Of a DNA stretch of 28,900 bases, positions 7,355-13,982 are shown in pieces. The DNA is from a bacterium (lineage in GTDB: Bacteria; Latescibacterota; Latescibacteria; Latescibacterales; Latescibacteraceae). The stretch spans positions 1 through 28,900 of the forward strand of contig JAJFUH010000173.1 in assembly GCA_021372535.1 (NCBI GenBank), written 5' to 3'. Positions within the stretch are counted from its first letter, which is position 1. The number at the start of each line of letters is the position of its first letter. The notes beneath the pieces are model-generated. The model searched no databases, was not told where the DNA came from, and was given only the letters and a program-made list of their open reading frames with translations. The position numbers and the translations under genes are program-made.

Positions 7355-8587
7355 GTGAATGTGCTGCTGTATCTCGCCGAGGCTTTTTTTATAGCCTATC
7401 TCATGAGGATGAGTGCGACCCGGTTAAAAATACCGTCGGTCTCCGGTTATGTTGTCGGCGGTGTTATTCTTGGTGGATCGTTGTTTTTCTGGATTCCCGG
7501 AGGACGTGATTTTACCGGACGGTGGCTTTATTCGGAAAAGATTCTGGATAGTTTTCAGGTCATCAATGAAATTGCTCTTGCCATTATCTCTCTTTCAATC
7601 GGCGCCGAGCTTGAATGGAAACGATTAAGAAGCCTGGGGAAGAGTATAGTTTTTATCGGATTTTGCGAGGCATTGGCAGCGTTTGTTGTGGTGTCGGCTG
7701 TTACGTATGTCATCTGGAAAGATGCTTCGCTTTCATTCGTTCTTGGAGCGGTATCGTCAGCCACCGCACCTGCGGCGACAGTTTCGGTTATTCAGCAATA
7801 CCGTGCCAAAGGGCCCCTCACCAGCACGGTGCTTGCGGTGGTGGGACTCGATGATGCGATTTCTTTCATCATATTTGCGTTTGCCCTTGCAATTGCAAAA
7901 GGGAATTTGGCGGGTGAGCGCATCGATGTAATGGTGGGGCTTGTTAATCCGGTTATTGAGATTGTTTTTTCATTGACTATCGGAATTGCCGTCAGTTTTC
8001 TGGCCTCAAAAATTATCAGTATCACAAAAGATCAGGACAACCTTTTATTCATCCTCACCGCCGTAATTCTTCTCGTCGCCGGAATCGCTTCCAGGTTTAA
8101 TGTTTCGGAACTGCTCGCGAATATGGCCTGCGGCGCGGTTCTCGTGAATGTATACCCTTTTCTTAAAAACAGGATCAGGGCGAGCTTTTCCAACTTCATG
8201 CCCATATTCTATGCGCTGTTTTTCATTATCGGCGGTGCCCATCTCAATGTTTTCAGCTTCCCTTCGATCTGGTTTTTATCACTCGTATACTTCGTGTGCA
8301 GGGCTGCCGGGAAGTTTTCCGGGGCTTTTGCCGGGGCAGTCTGGGGGAGGGCGCTTCCCCAGGTACAAAAATTGGTAGGATTTACCCTCCTGCCGCAGGT
8401 CGGCGCGGCTGTGGCTCTTGCGCTTGTTGTCCAGCAGGAATTCGGCAGGGGAAAATATGGCGACACCGGCATTACGCTTGCACAGAAAACAATAAATGTT
8501 TTACTCATTACCACGCTTTTTACAGAATTTATTGGCCCTTATTTGACTAAAATTTCCCTAATAAAAGCTAGGGAGGTTAGAGAGTGA
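7355..8587 (+). CDS. Cation/proton antiporter, CPA superfamily
   Basis: A 410-residue integral membrane protein with about a dozen hydrophobic segments. The N-terminal RLKIPSVSGYVVGGVILG matches the first helices of the Na+/H+ exchanger family. SSATAPAATVSVI followed by VVGLDDAISFIIFA (162-175) is the core ion site: paired D166-D167 resembles the Asp-Asp pair of electrogenic exchangers rather than the Asn-Asp of electroneutral ones (inference). The C-terminal part has LLPQVGAAVALALVVQQ. No cytoplasmic regulatory domain such as TrkA-N is attached. GTG 7355 follows GAAGGGA (7341-7347), and the stop overlaps the next gene's GTG. The ion (Na+ or K+) cannot be told from sequence. Confidence 0.88.
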   Translation: MNVLLYLAEAFFIAYLMRMSATRLKIPSVSGYVVGGVILGGSLFFWIPGGRDFTGRWLYSEKILDSFQVINEIALAIISLSIGAELEWKRLRSLGKSIVFIGFCEALAAFVVVSAVTYVIWKDASLSFVLGAVSSATAPAATVSVIQQYRAKGPLTSTVLAVVGLDDAISFIIFAFALAIAKGNLAGERIDVMVGLVNPVIEIVFSLTIGIAVSFLASKIISITKDQDNLLFILTAVILLVAGIASRFNVSELLANMACGAVLVNVYPFLKNRIRASFSNFMPIFYALFFIIGGAHLNVFSFPSIWFLSLVYFVCRAAGKFSGAFAGAVWGRALPQVQKLVGFTLLPQVGAAVALALVVQQEFGRGKYGDTGITLAQKTINVLLITTLFTEFIGPYLTKISLIKAREVRE

Positions 8588-8937
8588 ACGACATTATTAA
8601 AACGGGGATGCATCTTTTGGTAGTCGTTCTGTTTGATGACTCCTCTCTCGAGGATATCATCCTCGGAATGACGAGTATCAGCGGGGGCCCTATCACCATG
8701 ATCGATGGAGTATCGGGATCCGCTAATCTTTCCCAGGCCATACCCATGTTTGCCGAATTTGCCAATATGGGTGGCAGACGGTTCAGCAAGATTCTGATAA
8801 CCTGTGTGGCAAAACCGGATACGGTTGAAAGCCTTATCGAAGCATTGGATGAAGGGGGTATCGATTTTGCCGGATCGGAGATGGGGGAGATATACGATAT
8901 TCCCCTTGGGCAGGCTTTCGTTACAGAGGGATGATAT
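8584..8937 (+). CDS. PII-like small protein next to antiporter
   Basis: About 116 residues, overlapping the antiporter stop as GTGA, with GGGAGG (8571-8576) seven bases before the GTG. The pattern fits the beta-alpha-beta-beta-alpha-beta fold of PII-like proteins: strand LLVVVLF (11-17), helix SLEDIILGM, strand around GPITMIDG (35-42), a variable loop (43-66), strand KILITCVA (69-76), helix DTVESLIEALDE (79-90), and a last strand DIPLGQAF. The typical T-loop Tyr and the classic ATP-binding B-loop of GlnB are not evident. PII-like proteins encoded beside transporters often bind nucleotides and gate the transporter; that role here is inferred. The ordinary PII of this genome lies at 25998. Confidence 0.6.
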
Positions 8938-9029
8938 CACAGGTATCCCTGATTCCGTATGCATGGCAGTGTTTTTGCCGGTGAAGCATATATGACGTGT
9001 TTCGTGTTCAGGGAGTGAGGTGTTACGCC

Positions 9030-9476
9030 ATGTTATGTAATATGAAAAAAGAGGCTGTATCAATATGCAATGATTCTCCTGACAAGGAAACAGCCCTTTA
9101 TATGATAATCGATCTGGTCTGTACGACATATAATATTTCATTCACGGAAGAAATAACTTCCGCAATAATGGAACGCGAGAATAAACTTTCGACAGGAATC
9201 GGGCTGGGAATTGCAGTCCCGCACTGCCGCAACGACCGTCTGAAAACTGCGGTCAGCGCCGCGATACTTTTCCCGTCCGGGATCGAATATAACTCCGTCG
9301 ATGGTCAGCCGGTCAGGCTGGTGATTCTCATTATTTCTCCAACCGATGATGTGCGGGGACATATTGCCTGTCTTTCCTCCATATCCCATGCGGTATCCGA
9401 TGAAGACACTCGCCAGAAGCTTATCAATTCCTCCAGTGCAGACAGGCTTTATGAGTATCTTGTGTCGATTGAATGA
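9030..9476 (+). CDS. PTS EIIA-like protein (second copy)
   Basis: A 148-residue single EIIA type-2 domain. STGIGLGIAVPHCR puts the phosphorylatable His at 65, with a second conserved histidine at 111 in DVRGHIACLS. It is clearly related to the protein at 6904 (same motif frame, same length) but diverged over most of the chain, so the pair is an old duplication or a functional split. The start is uncertain: 9030 follows GGGAGTGAGG (9011-9020) and gives the usual family N-terminus; ATG 8997 or 9042 are alternatives. It is separated from the PII-like gene by about 95 bases without a terminator, so it probably shares the transcript. Confidence 0.85.
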   Translation: MLCNMKKEAVSICNDSPDKETALYMIIDLVCTTYNISFTEEITSAIMERENKLSTGIGLGIAVPHCRNDRLKTAVSAAILFPSGIEYNSVDGQPVRLVILIISPTDDVRGHIACLSSISHAVSDEDTRQKLINSSSADRLYEYLVSIE

Positions 9477-9553
9477 TTCAGGAGAGATGTGGTGTGATAA
9501 AATATATCATGATGTATTAATTCGATTTTTCACGTAATAATTCATTTTTAGCG

Positions 9554-9582
9554 TTGTCAATGAAATAAATCATATGTATATT
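9554..9582 (+). promoter_or_regulatory. Sigma-70-type promoter for the multihaem lipoprotein
   Basis: TTGTCA (9554-9559), a 17-base spacer and TATATT (9577-9582); each box matches five of six consensus bases. It lies 55 bases before the lipoprotein start in an AT-rich gap and is among the best promoter matches in the window. Confidence 0.65.
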
Positions 9583-9636
9583 CAGGGAAATAAAGCATAT
9601 CGTTGATTCTATAAAGGAGCGGATGGAGGAATATTC

Positions 9637-10098
9637 ATGATCAAGCGATCAATTATGGTTGTAATCATTTTTATTGTCATTGTTACCCTGGGATGTGCTG
9701 CGGGTGGTTTGAAACCGGGAACTGGCGGAACGTCTTCTGCGAAAAAAATTGAAAAAACCGGACATCCTGCCGTACCTGAGGGAGTCACCTGTTACGTATG
9801 TCATAAACGTGATATGCCTGAACATGAATTTCATAAGAGTTATAGTATTAATTGCGAGGAATGTCATGTAAAGTCGACCTGGATGGCAGCAAAATACTCC
9901 CATCAGAAGTGGCCGCTCGATAAAAATCATACCACGCGCTGTACATTCTGCCATAAAAACCTCAGCGATTTCGATTTTACCTATCAATGCTGGGGATGTC
10001 ATCATGTTGAAAGCGATACGAAAAAAGTCCATGCCGATAAAGGGATAGACGATATTTCCAATTGTGTAATGTGCCATAAAGACACTTCAGGCAAGTAA
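9637..10098 (+). CDS. Pentahaem c-type cytochrome lipoprotein
   Basis: A 153-residue protein with a hydrophobic N-terminal segment ending in VTLGC (C20), a plausible lipoprotein signal, followed by a Gly/Ser/Lys-rich linker. Five CxxCH haem-attachment motifs follow: C52-H56, C73-H77, C102-H106, C118-H122 and C143-H147. Extra histidines (H43, H63, H66, H89, H98, H123, H132) can act as distal ligands, as in small cytochromes of the c7/c3 type. It probably carries electrons on the periplasmic face of a membrane; the partner is unknown. TGGAGGA (9624-9630) is six bases before the ATG. It has its own promoter and terminator, so it seems to be a single-gene unit. Haem attachment needs a cytochrome c maturation system encoded elsewhere. 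Confidence 0.88.
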   Translation: MIKRSIMVVIIFIVIVTLGCAAGGLKPGTGGTSSAKKIEKTGHPAVPEGVTCYVCHKRDMPEHEFHKSYSINCEECHVKSTWMAAKYSHQKWPLDKNHTTRCTFCHKNLSDFDFTYQCWGCHHVESDTKKVHADKGIDDISNCVMCHKDTSGK

Positions 10099-10138
10099 TC
10101 AGACTGAGTATATATGACAGAGGTTTTATCTGGAAGTG

Positions 10139-10169
10139 GGGACGGTCAGTAACTTGGCCGTCCCTTTTT
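10139..10169 (+). terminator. Intrinsic terminator after the cytochrome
   Basis: GGGACGG (10139-10145) pairs with CCGTCCC (10158-10164) around a 12-base loop, followed at once by TTTTT (10165-10169). It lies 40 bases after the cytochrome stop and only 34 bases before the next small gene, which has no room for a promoter of its own after it. Confidence 0.85.
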
Positions 10170-10183
10170 CTCAAACAGCTCAA

Positions 10184-10200
10184 GTTTCTCCGGGAGAAAC
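10184..10200 (+). promoter_or_regulatory. Perfect inverted repeat holding the ribosome site of the small membrane protein
   Basis: GTTTCTC-CGG-GAGAAAC is a perfect seven-pair inverted repeat. The ribosome-binding GGGAGA (10192-10197) falls in its loop and right arm, three bases before ATG 10204. As RNA it could hide the ribosome site. The right arm could alternatively pair with TTTCTC at 10167-10172, in the tail of the terminator just upstream. A control role is inference. Confidence 0.45.
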
Positions 10201-10203
10201 ATC

Positions 10204-10332
10204 ATGGAACAAACAGTATTCGGATTACCCGTTATGACCGCGCTGATTTATTGCGCCGTGCCGGCTGTTATCATTGCAGGTCTCATTGTATGGGGAATTA
10301 AATACGATCCGGACAAAAAACATTTCTCCTGA
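10204..10332 (+). CDS. 42-residue one-helix membrane protein, possible symporter subunit
   Basis: A short frame with a good ribosome site (GGGAGA, six-base spacer) encoding one hydrophobic helix (about residues 8-31) followed by a charged tail, IKYDPDKKH. Size and topology resemble the small partner proteins found beside some sodium:solute symporters, and such a symporter starts 64 bases downstream. I recognise no named family, so the partnership is inferred from position. The positive C-terminal end suggests a cytoplasmic tail. Confidence 0.6.
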   Translation: MEQTVFGLPVMTALIYCAVPAVIIAGLIVWGIKYDPDKKHFS

Positions 10333-10359
10333 TTCGCACATTCTTCCGAACACACAAAC

Positions 10360-10384
10360 TATAATGATATTATCACAGTGATAA
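10360..10384 (+). promoter_or_regulatory. TATAAT box followed by a 15-base palindromic operator candidate
   Basis: A perfect TATAAT (10360-10365) is followed four bases later by TTATCAC-A-GTGATAA (10370-10384), a perfect 7-1-7 palindrome where transcription would begin. The palindrome ends inside the symporter's ribosome site (AAAGGAGG, 10383-10390). No good -35 box is present, which suggests activator dependence or a weak promoter. Position +1 is classical for a repressor operator. Confidence 0.45.
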
Positions 10385-10396
10385 AGGAGGATTTCG

Positions 10397-11917
10397 GTGG
10401 GGATTCAAACAGTCATGTCATGGATTCTGGCGCTGGCCTATTTTGTTTTTCTTATCTGGATCGGTATCGCAGCGTCACGGAAGATTAAAAATTTCGAGGG
10501 ATATATAGTTGCCGGGAGAGACCTGGGATTCTGGATTTTTACAATTCTTGTCATTGCTTCCTGCATGAGTGGAATGAGTATTCTCGGATCTTCCGGTCTC
10601 GGGTACATTGCCGGCTGGCCGACACTCTGGGAGCAGATTTTTGTCCCCTTGAGCTGCGCTCTTACCATTCTTTTATTCGGGTCAAAACTGCACCGCATCT
10701 CTATGCGGAATAAATATCTCACGCTCCAGGATTATCTCGTCCACCGCTACGAAAGTCCGCGGCTTGTGCGGGGTATCAGCGGTTTTGCCGTTTTTACCGT
10801 TTCGCTTATCTATCTCGTGGGGCAATATACGGCGGTGGGAATAACCCTCCAAAGAGTCATCGGCATTTCCTATACATGGGCCGTGGTTGTCGGCGCGGTG
10901 ATCGTTACATTCTATGTTTTTTTGGGAGGGCTGTATGCGGTAAGCTGGACAACGCTGATACAGGGTATTATACTCATTCTCGGTGTATTGTTTGTCACAC
11001 CGGTCATTATTTACAAAGCCGGCGGACTGACCCATATCAATGAAACCCTCAAGTCCATCGATCCCCATATGGTAAATATTTTTTTCCCGCAGGTTCATCC
11101 GCCGTATGCGCCGTACGGATTCATGACACCCATCTATACAATATCGTTTGCCCTGCTTCTGTCGCTGGGACTTGCGGCAGCTCCTCATGTAATCAACAAT
11201 GTACTTGCGGCACGAAAAAACTCATATTTTAAATGGTCACCGCTGGCGGCTTTTGGAATATATGTTGTTATATTTTATCTGATTAAGATTGCAGGTTTCG
11301 CTGCAAGAACCATGGTGGCCGATGGGATTATTTCACTTCCGACCGGAGTTGCAAATCCCCAGGACTTCTGTTTTATTGTTGCTGTCGAGCACAGTTTCGG
11401 GCCTTTTTTCTGGACATTTTTCGGTATGATTGTTCTTGCCGCTGTTATGTCGACGACCGACAGGCTGCTTCTGACCATCGGTTCTTCCTTCGCCTGGGAT
11501 ATATACCGTAATCTGTTCAAACGTGACACCTCCGATGCCGGTGTTATCAAGGTCAGCAGAATAGTGGTATTCGTTGCGGCTGTTTTATCGGTGTTTCTTG
11601 CCCTCAATCCTCCGAAACTGCTTGCATGGCTGATCTGGATGGGTATAGGAATCATGCTCTCCGTATTTGTCACACCCATTCTGGCGGGTTTGTTCTGGAA
11701 GAGGGCAACGAAAACGGGTGCCGTCTGGAGTATGATAATCGGATTATCGGGCGCGATAATTTTCGGGTATATCGATAGATTTATGGTACGGCTGCCATTT
11801 CATTTCAGCTTTATTCCCTTTATCATGTCCGTTCTGACAATGGTTGTCGTGAGCTATTGTTCGCGGCGTACATCGGAAACAGTGCTTGGAGAAACTGAAA
11901 CCGGTATGTGGTTCTGA
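10397..11917 (+). CDS. Sodium:solute symporter family protein
   Basis: A 506-residue member of the SSS (SSF) family with around 13 membrane helices, importing a solute with Na+. The first helix YFVFLIWIGIAASRK leads into the family stretch FEGYIVAGRDLGFW, and the Na+-site helix MSTTDRLLLTIGSSF lies at 351-365 with S352, T353 and T354 in the usual place. Overall length and N-terminus recall PanF-type pantothenate carriers, but substrate cannot be assigned from sequence. GTG 10397 is chosen because AAAGGAGG (10383-10390) precedes it by six bases. A one-helix protein gene lies upstream and two amidohydrolase-fold genes downstream, which hints that the substrate may be something those enzymes process (inference). 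Confidence 0.9.
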   Translation: MGIQTVMSWILALAYFVFLIWIGIAASRKIKNFEGYIVAGRDLGFWIFTILVIASCMSGMSILGSSGLGYIAGWPTLWEQIFVPLSCALTILLFGSKLHRISMRNKYLTLQDYLVHRYESPRLVRGISGFAVFTVSLIYLVGQYTAVGITLQRVIGISYTWAVVVGAVIVTFYVFLGGLYAVSWTTLIQGIILILGVLFVTPVIIYKAGGLTHINETLKSIDPHMVNIFFPQVHPPYAPYGFMTPIYTISFALLLSLGLAAAPHVINNVLAARKNSYFKWSPLAAFGIYVVIFYLIKIAGFAARTMVADGIISLPTGVANPQDFCFIVAVEHSFGPFFWTFFGMIVLAAVMSTTDRLLLTIGSSFAWDIYRNLFKRDTSDAGVIKVSRIVVFVAAVLSVFLALNPPKLLAWLIWMGIGIMLSVFVTPILAGLFWKRATKTGAVWSMIIGLSGAIIFGYIDRFMVRLPFHFSFIPFIMSVLTMVVVSYCSRRTSETVLGETETGMWF

Positions 11918-11933
11918 GGTTAAAGGGGAATTA

Positions 11934-11967
11934 AGAGTATTGAGGTGATAGAATACTCTGTTATAAT
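11934..11967 (+). promoter_or_regulatory. Promoter candidate overlapping an 8-pair inverted repeat
   Basis: TTGAGG (11940-11945) and a perfect TATAAT (11962-11967) are 16 bases apart. The inverted repeat AGAGTATT (11934-11941) / AATACTCT (11952-11959) spans the -35 box and spacer. It may be an operator, or the hairpin may instead serve the 3' end of the symporter message, though no T run follows it. Confidence 0.4.
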
Positions 11968-12125
11968 AAACGATACGGTTCAACACTTTCTCGAACGGTT
12001 TTCCCCGCTGAAACTGAACATACGCGGAAATCCGGCTGAGATTCTGTAATGAGGGCCATTGTATTTCATTAATCACCTTTCGATGTGTTCATTGAACGTG
12101 TGGGGAAAACGCTTTGTGCAGCCAT

Positions 12126-12165
12126 CAAGGGTCGGCGGCAGGAAGTGCCGATTTACATGCCCTTG
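12126..12165 (+). ncRNA. Bulged hairpin in leader of amidohydrolase genes
   Basis: CAAGGGTCGGC (12126-12136) pairs with GCCGA (12147-12151) and then, after an eight-base bulge, with CCCTTG (12160-12165): eleven pairs in all. Together with the 11998/12102 repeat it suggests a folded leader. It fits no riboswitch class I can name. Confidence 0.3.
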
Positions 12166-12259
12166 ACAGCAAAATTCGACATATTTCATACCCGATTAAT
12201 GATTCGGGGACCGGGCGCATGAAAGATCCTTTTTTTACCACCCTTTGAAGGGAAAGTAC

Positions 12260-13018
12260 ATGTCAAAATTGAAATTTTTCGATTGCAACTGCTCGGTCGG
12301 ACGAGTTGCCTATCCGTATATCCTCGATATTCATGATGCCGCAGGACTCAAACGTGAAATGGAGACAGCGGGTATCGAGGAAGCACTCGTCTTCCACACA
12401 GTTGCCCGTGATGCCGACCCCCCGCTTGGAAACCGGCTCCTTCATGAGGCCATTGAAGGGACGGAAGGCCTGCACCCATGCTGGATAATCCTCCCGCATC
12501 ACACGGGAGAGATGTCTCCTCCTCCGCAGCTTCTTAAAGAAATGGAAGAAAAGGGTGTACGGGCTGTCAGAATGTATCCGACAAATAATTTCCACAGTTT
12601 TTCCATGGCCGACTGGACTGTCGGTGATCTTTTAAATGCTCTCGAAGAGGCTCGTGTCCCCCTTATGCTCGATATCGAGATAGTCTGGTGGGAGACCATA
12701 CAGTCAATTCTGGAAAAACATCCCCGGCTCCCGGTTATTGCAACGAATGTCAGCTACCGTCATAACCGTTTTTCCTATCCTCTGTTCGAGCGTTATAAAA
12801 ACCTCCATGTCGAGACATCACGGTATATGGGTGCGGGAACCATACGGGATGTGGTGGAGCGGTTCGGGCCGCGCCCCATCCTTTTCGGCAGCAACATGCC
12901 CCAGTATACCGGTACGGCTGTTGTACCGATGATAACCTATGCCGATATTTCACGCGAGGACAAGGAAGCCATCGCCGGCGGAACACTGAGAACTCTTTTA
13001 CAGGAGGCCCTGACATGA
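12260..13018 (+). CDS. Amidohydrolase-fold protein lacking metal ligands
   Basis: A 252-residue TIM-barrel protein of the amidohydrolase-2 type, recognised by the order of strand motifs shared with its neighbour. Each expected metal ligand is replaced: the N-terminal DxHxH reads D8-C-N10-C-S12, the mid-chain His of the LVHVW type reads LDIEIVW (E140), the GHSGG-type His reads ATNVSYRH (N163), and the FGTDNP aspartate reads FGSNMP (N212). It is therefore probably not a metal hydrolase and may be a structural or regulatory partner of the next protein. The start follows AAGGGA (12248-12253) by six bases. The stop overlaps the next gene as ATGA, ensuring coupled translation. Confidence 0.78.
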   Translation: MSKLKFFDCNCSVGRVAYPYILDIHDAAGLKREMETAGIEEALVFHTVARDADPPLGNRLLHEAIEGTEGLHPCWIILPHHTGEMSPPPQLLKEMEEKGVRAVRMYPTNNFHSFSMADWTVGDLLNALEEARVPLMLDIEIVWWETIQSILEKHPRLPVIATNVSYRHNRFSYPLFERYKNLHVETSRYMGAGTIRDVVERFGPRPILFGSNMPQYTGTAVVPMITYADISREDKEAIAGGTLRTLLQEALT

Positions 13019-13818
13019 CTGAATATTTTGAACGTGTTCATGAAGGACTTCCCATTACCGATATGGAAATTATCGACCTTCATGCCCATCTCGGCCCTTA
13101 TTTCAACATGCACATTCCTCTGTGCGACGCTGACAGCATGGTTCATATGATGGATATGGTCGGAATCGATAAGACAGTGATTTCCGCTAATCCGGGGATT
13201 TCCGTCGATCTGGTTCTCGGTAACACCATGACGATTGATGCAATACGCTCGCACCGCGGCCGTCTCTACGGCGCCTGTATTGTAAACGGTAATTATCCTG
13301 AGCTTTCCATCGAGGAGCTCGACCGGTGTTTCAGCGTGGAAAAGGATATGCTCCTCATCAAGATTCATCCCGTCCTTGCAAAATGCAAGATGGACGACCG
13401 GAGGATGAGGAGTATCTATGAGTATGCTTCGGCGCGCAAGCTCTTCATCCTCGTGCATGTATGGCTCGACAACGATCCGTACGGGAGTCAGGAGCAGTTT
13501 GTCAACATGGCCAGGGAATACCCTGAGGTAAACTGGATCATGGGCCATTCCGGCGGGCCATATGGTACTCCGCATGGGATAGATCTTGCCGGGAACATTC
13601 CCAATATCTTTTTTGATCTCACGCTCTCGATGTGTCCGGCCAGACAGGTCGAATATCTTGTTAAAACGGTCGGAGCCGACCGTGTGCTTTTCGGGACTGA
13701 CAATCCCTTCATCGATCCCAGGCCGCAGATTGGAAGACTGTTTCTGGCCGAAATATCGAACGAGGACAGGATGAAGATTGTCGGAGGAAATGCACGAAAA
13801 TATTTCAGATTCGATTAA
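13015..13818 (+). CDS. Amidohydrolase family protein with intact metal site
   Basis: A 267-residue amidohydrolase-2 family TIM barrel. The metal and catalytic set is complete: DLHAH (H23, H25), IKIHP (K116, H118), ILVHVW (H148), MGHSGG (H178) and LFGTDNPF (D229). Family members hydrolyse or decarboxylate small cyclic or aromatic carboxylates and lactones; the substrate here is unknown. It is translationally coupled to the ligand-less homologue before it, suggesting a two-subunit enzyme (inference). A symporter lies upstream. Confidence 0.85.
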   Translation: MTEYFERVHEGLPITDMEIIDLHAHLGPYFNMHIPLCDADSMVHMMDMVGIDKTVISANPGISVDLVLGNTMTIDAIRSHRGRLYGACIVNGNYPELSIEELDRCFSVEKDMLLIKIHPVLAKCKMDDRRMRSIYEYASARKLFILVHVWLDNDPYGSQEQFVNMAREYPEVNWIMGHSGGPYGTPHGIDLAGNIPNIFFDLTLSMCPARQVEYLVKTVGADRVLFGTDNPFIDPRPQIGRLFLAEISNEDRMKIVGGNARKYFRFD

Positions 13819-13825
13819 GAGGGCT

Positions 13826-13846
13826 GTGAAAAAATCTCTTTTTCGC
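13826..13846 (+). terminator. AT-rich hairpin between convergent genes
   Basis: GTGAAAAA (13826-13833) pairs with TTTTTCGC (13839-13846), including one G-U pair, around a five-base loop. It begins eight bases after the amidohydrolase stop. It may end transcription, but no external T run follows; the gene on the other strand ends 137 bases further on. Confidence 0.35.
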
Positions 13847-13982
13847 CACCCTGCCGGTCAATTATTAAATAAAATGGTATCGACAAACGCTATTTTCCAT
13901 TGAAATGTACACGGGCATTCAGTATGGAATGGATGTATCGCGCCTGATGGATGGGATGGGAAGATGGAGATGTTGAAGTATT

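Larger units (their letters stand above)
11918..12259. other. 342-base gap before the amidohydrolase pair
   Basis: No credible gene. It holds a good -10 promoter element inside an inverted repeat (11934-11967), a nine-base inverted repeat pair (GTTTTCCCC 11998-12006, GGGGAAAAC 12102-12110), a compact bulged hairpin (12126-12165), and an isolated TTGACA (12163-12168) without a good -10 partner. If transcription starts near 11975, the amidohydrolase message would have an untranslated leader of nearly 290 bases. Confidence 0.55.

Noticed and set aside
11744-12076. A 110-codon minus-strand frame at the end of the symporter gene
   Set aside because: Mostly antisense to the symporter C-terminus and no ribosome site.
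12083-12166. A 27-codon plus-strand frame in the leader before the amidohydrolases
   Set aside because: No ribosome site, and it covers the hairpin arms, so structure explains the sequence better.
12163-12168. Perfect TTGACA as a promoter for the amidohydrolase pair
   Set aside because: No acceptable -10 box 16-18 bases downstream (the best is TCATAC), and it overlaps the hairpin arm.
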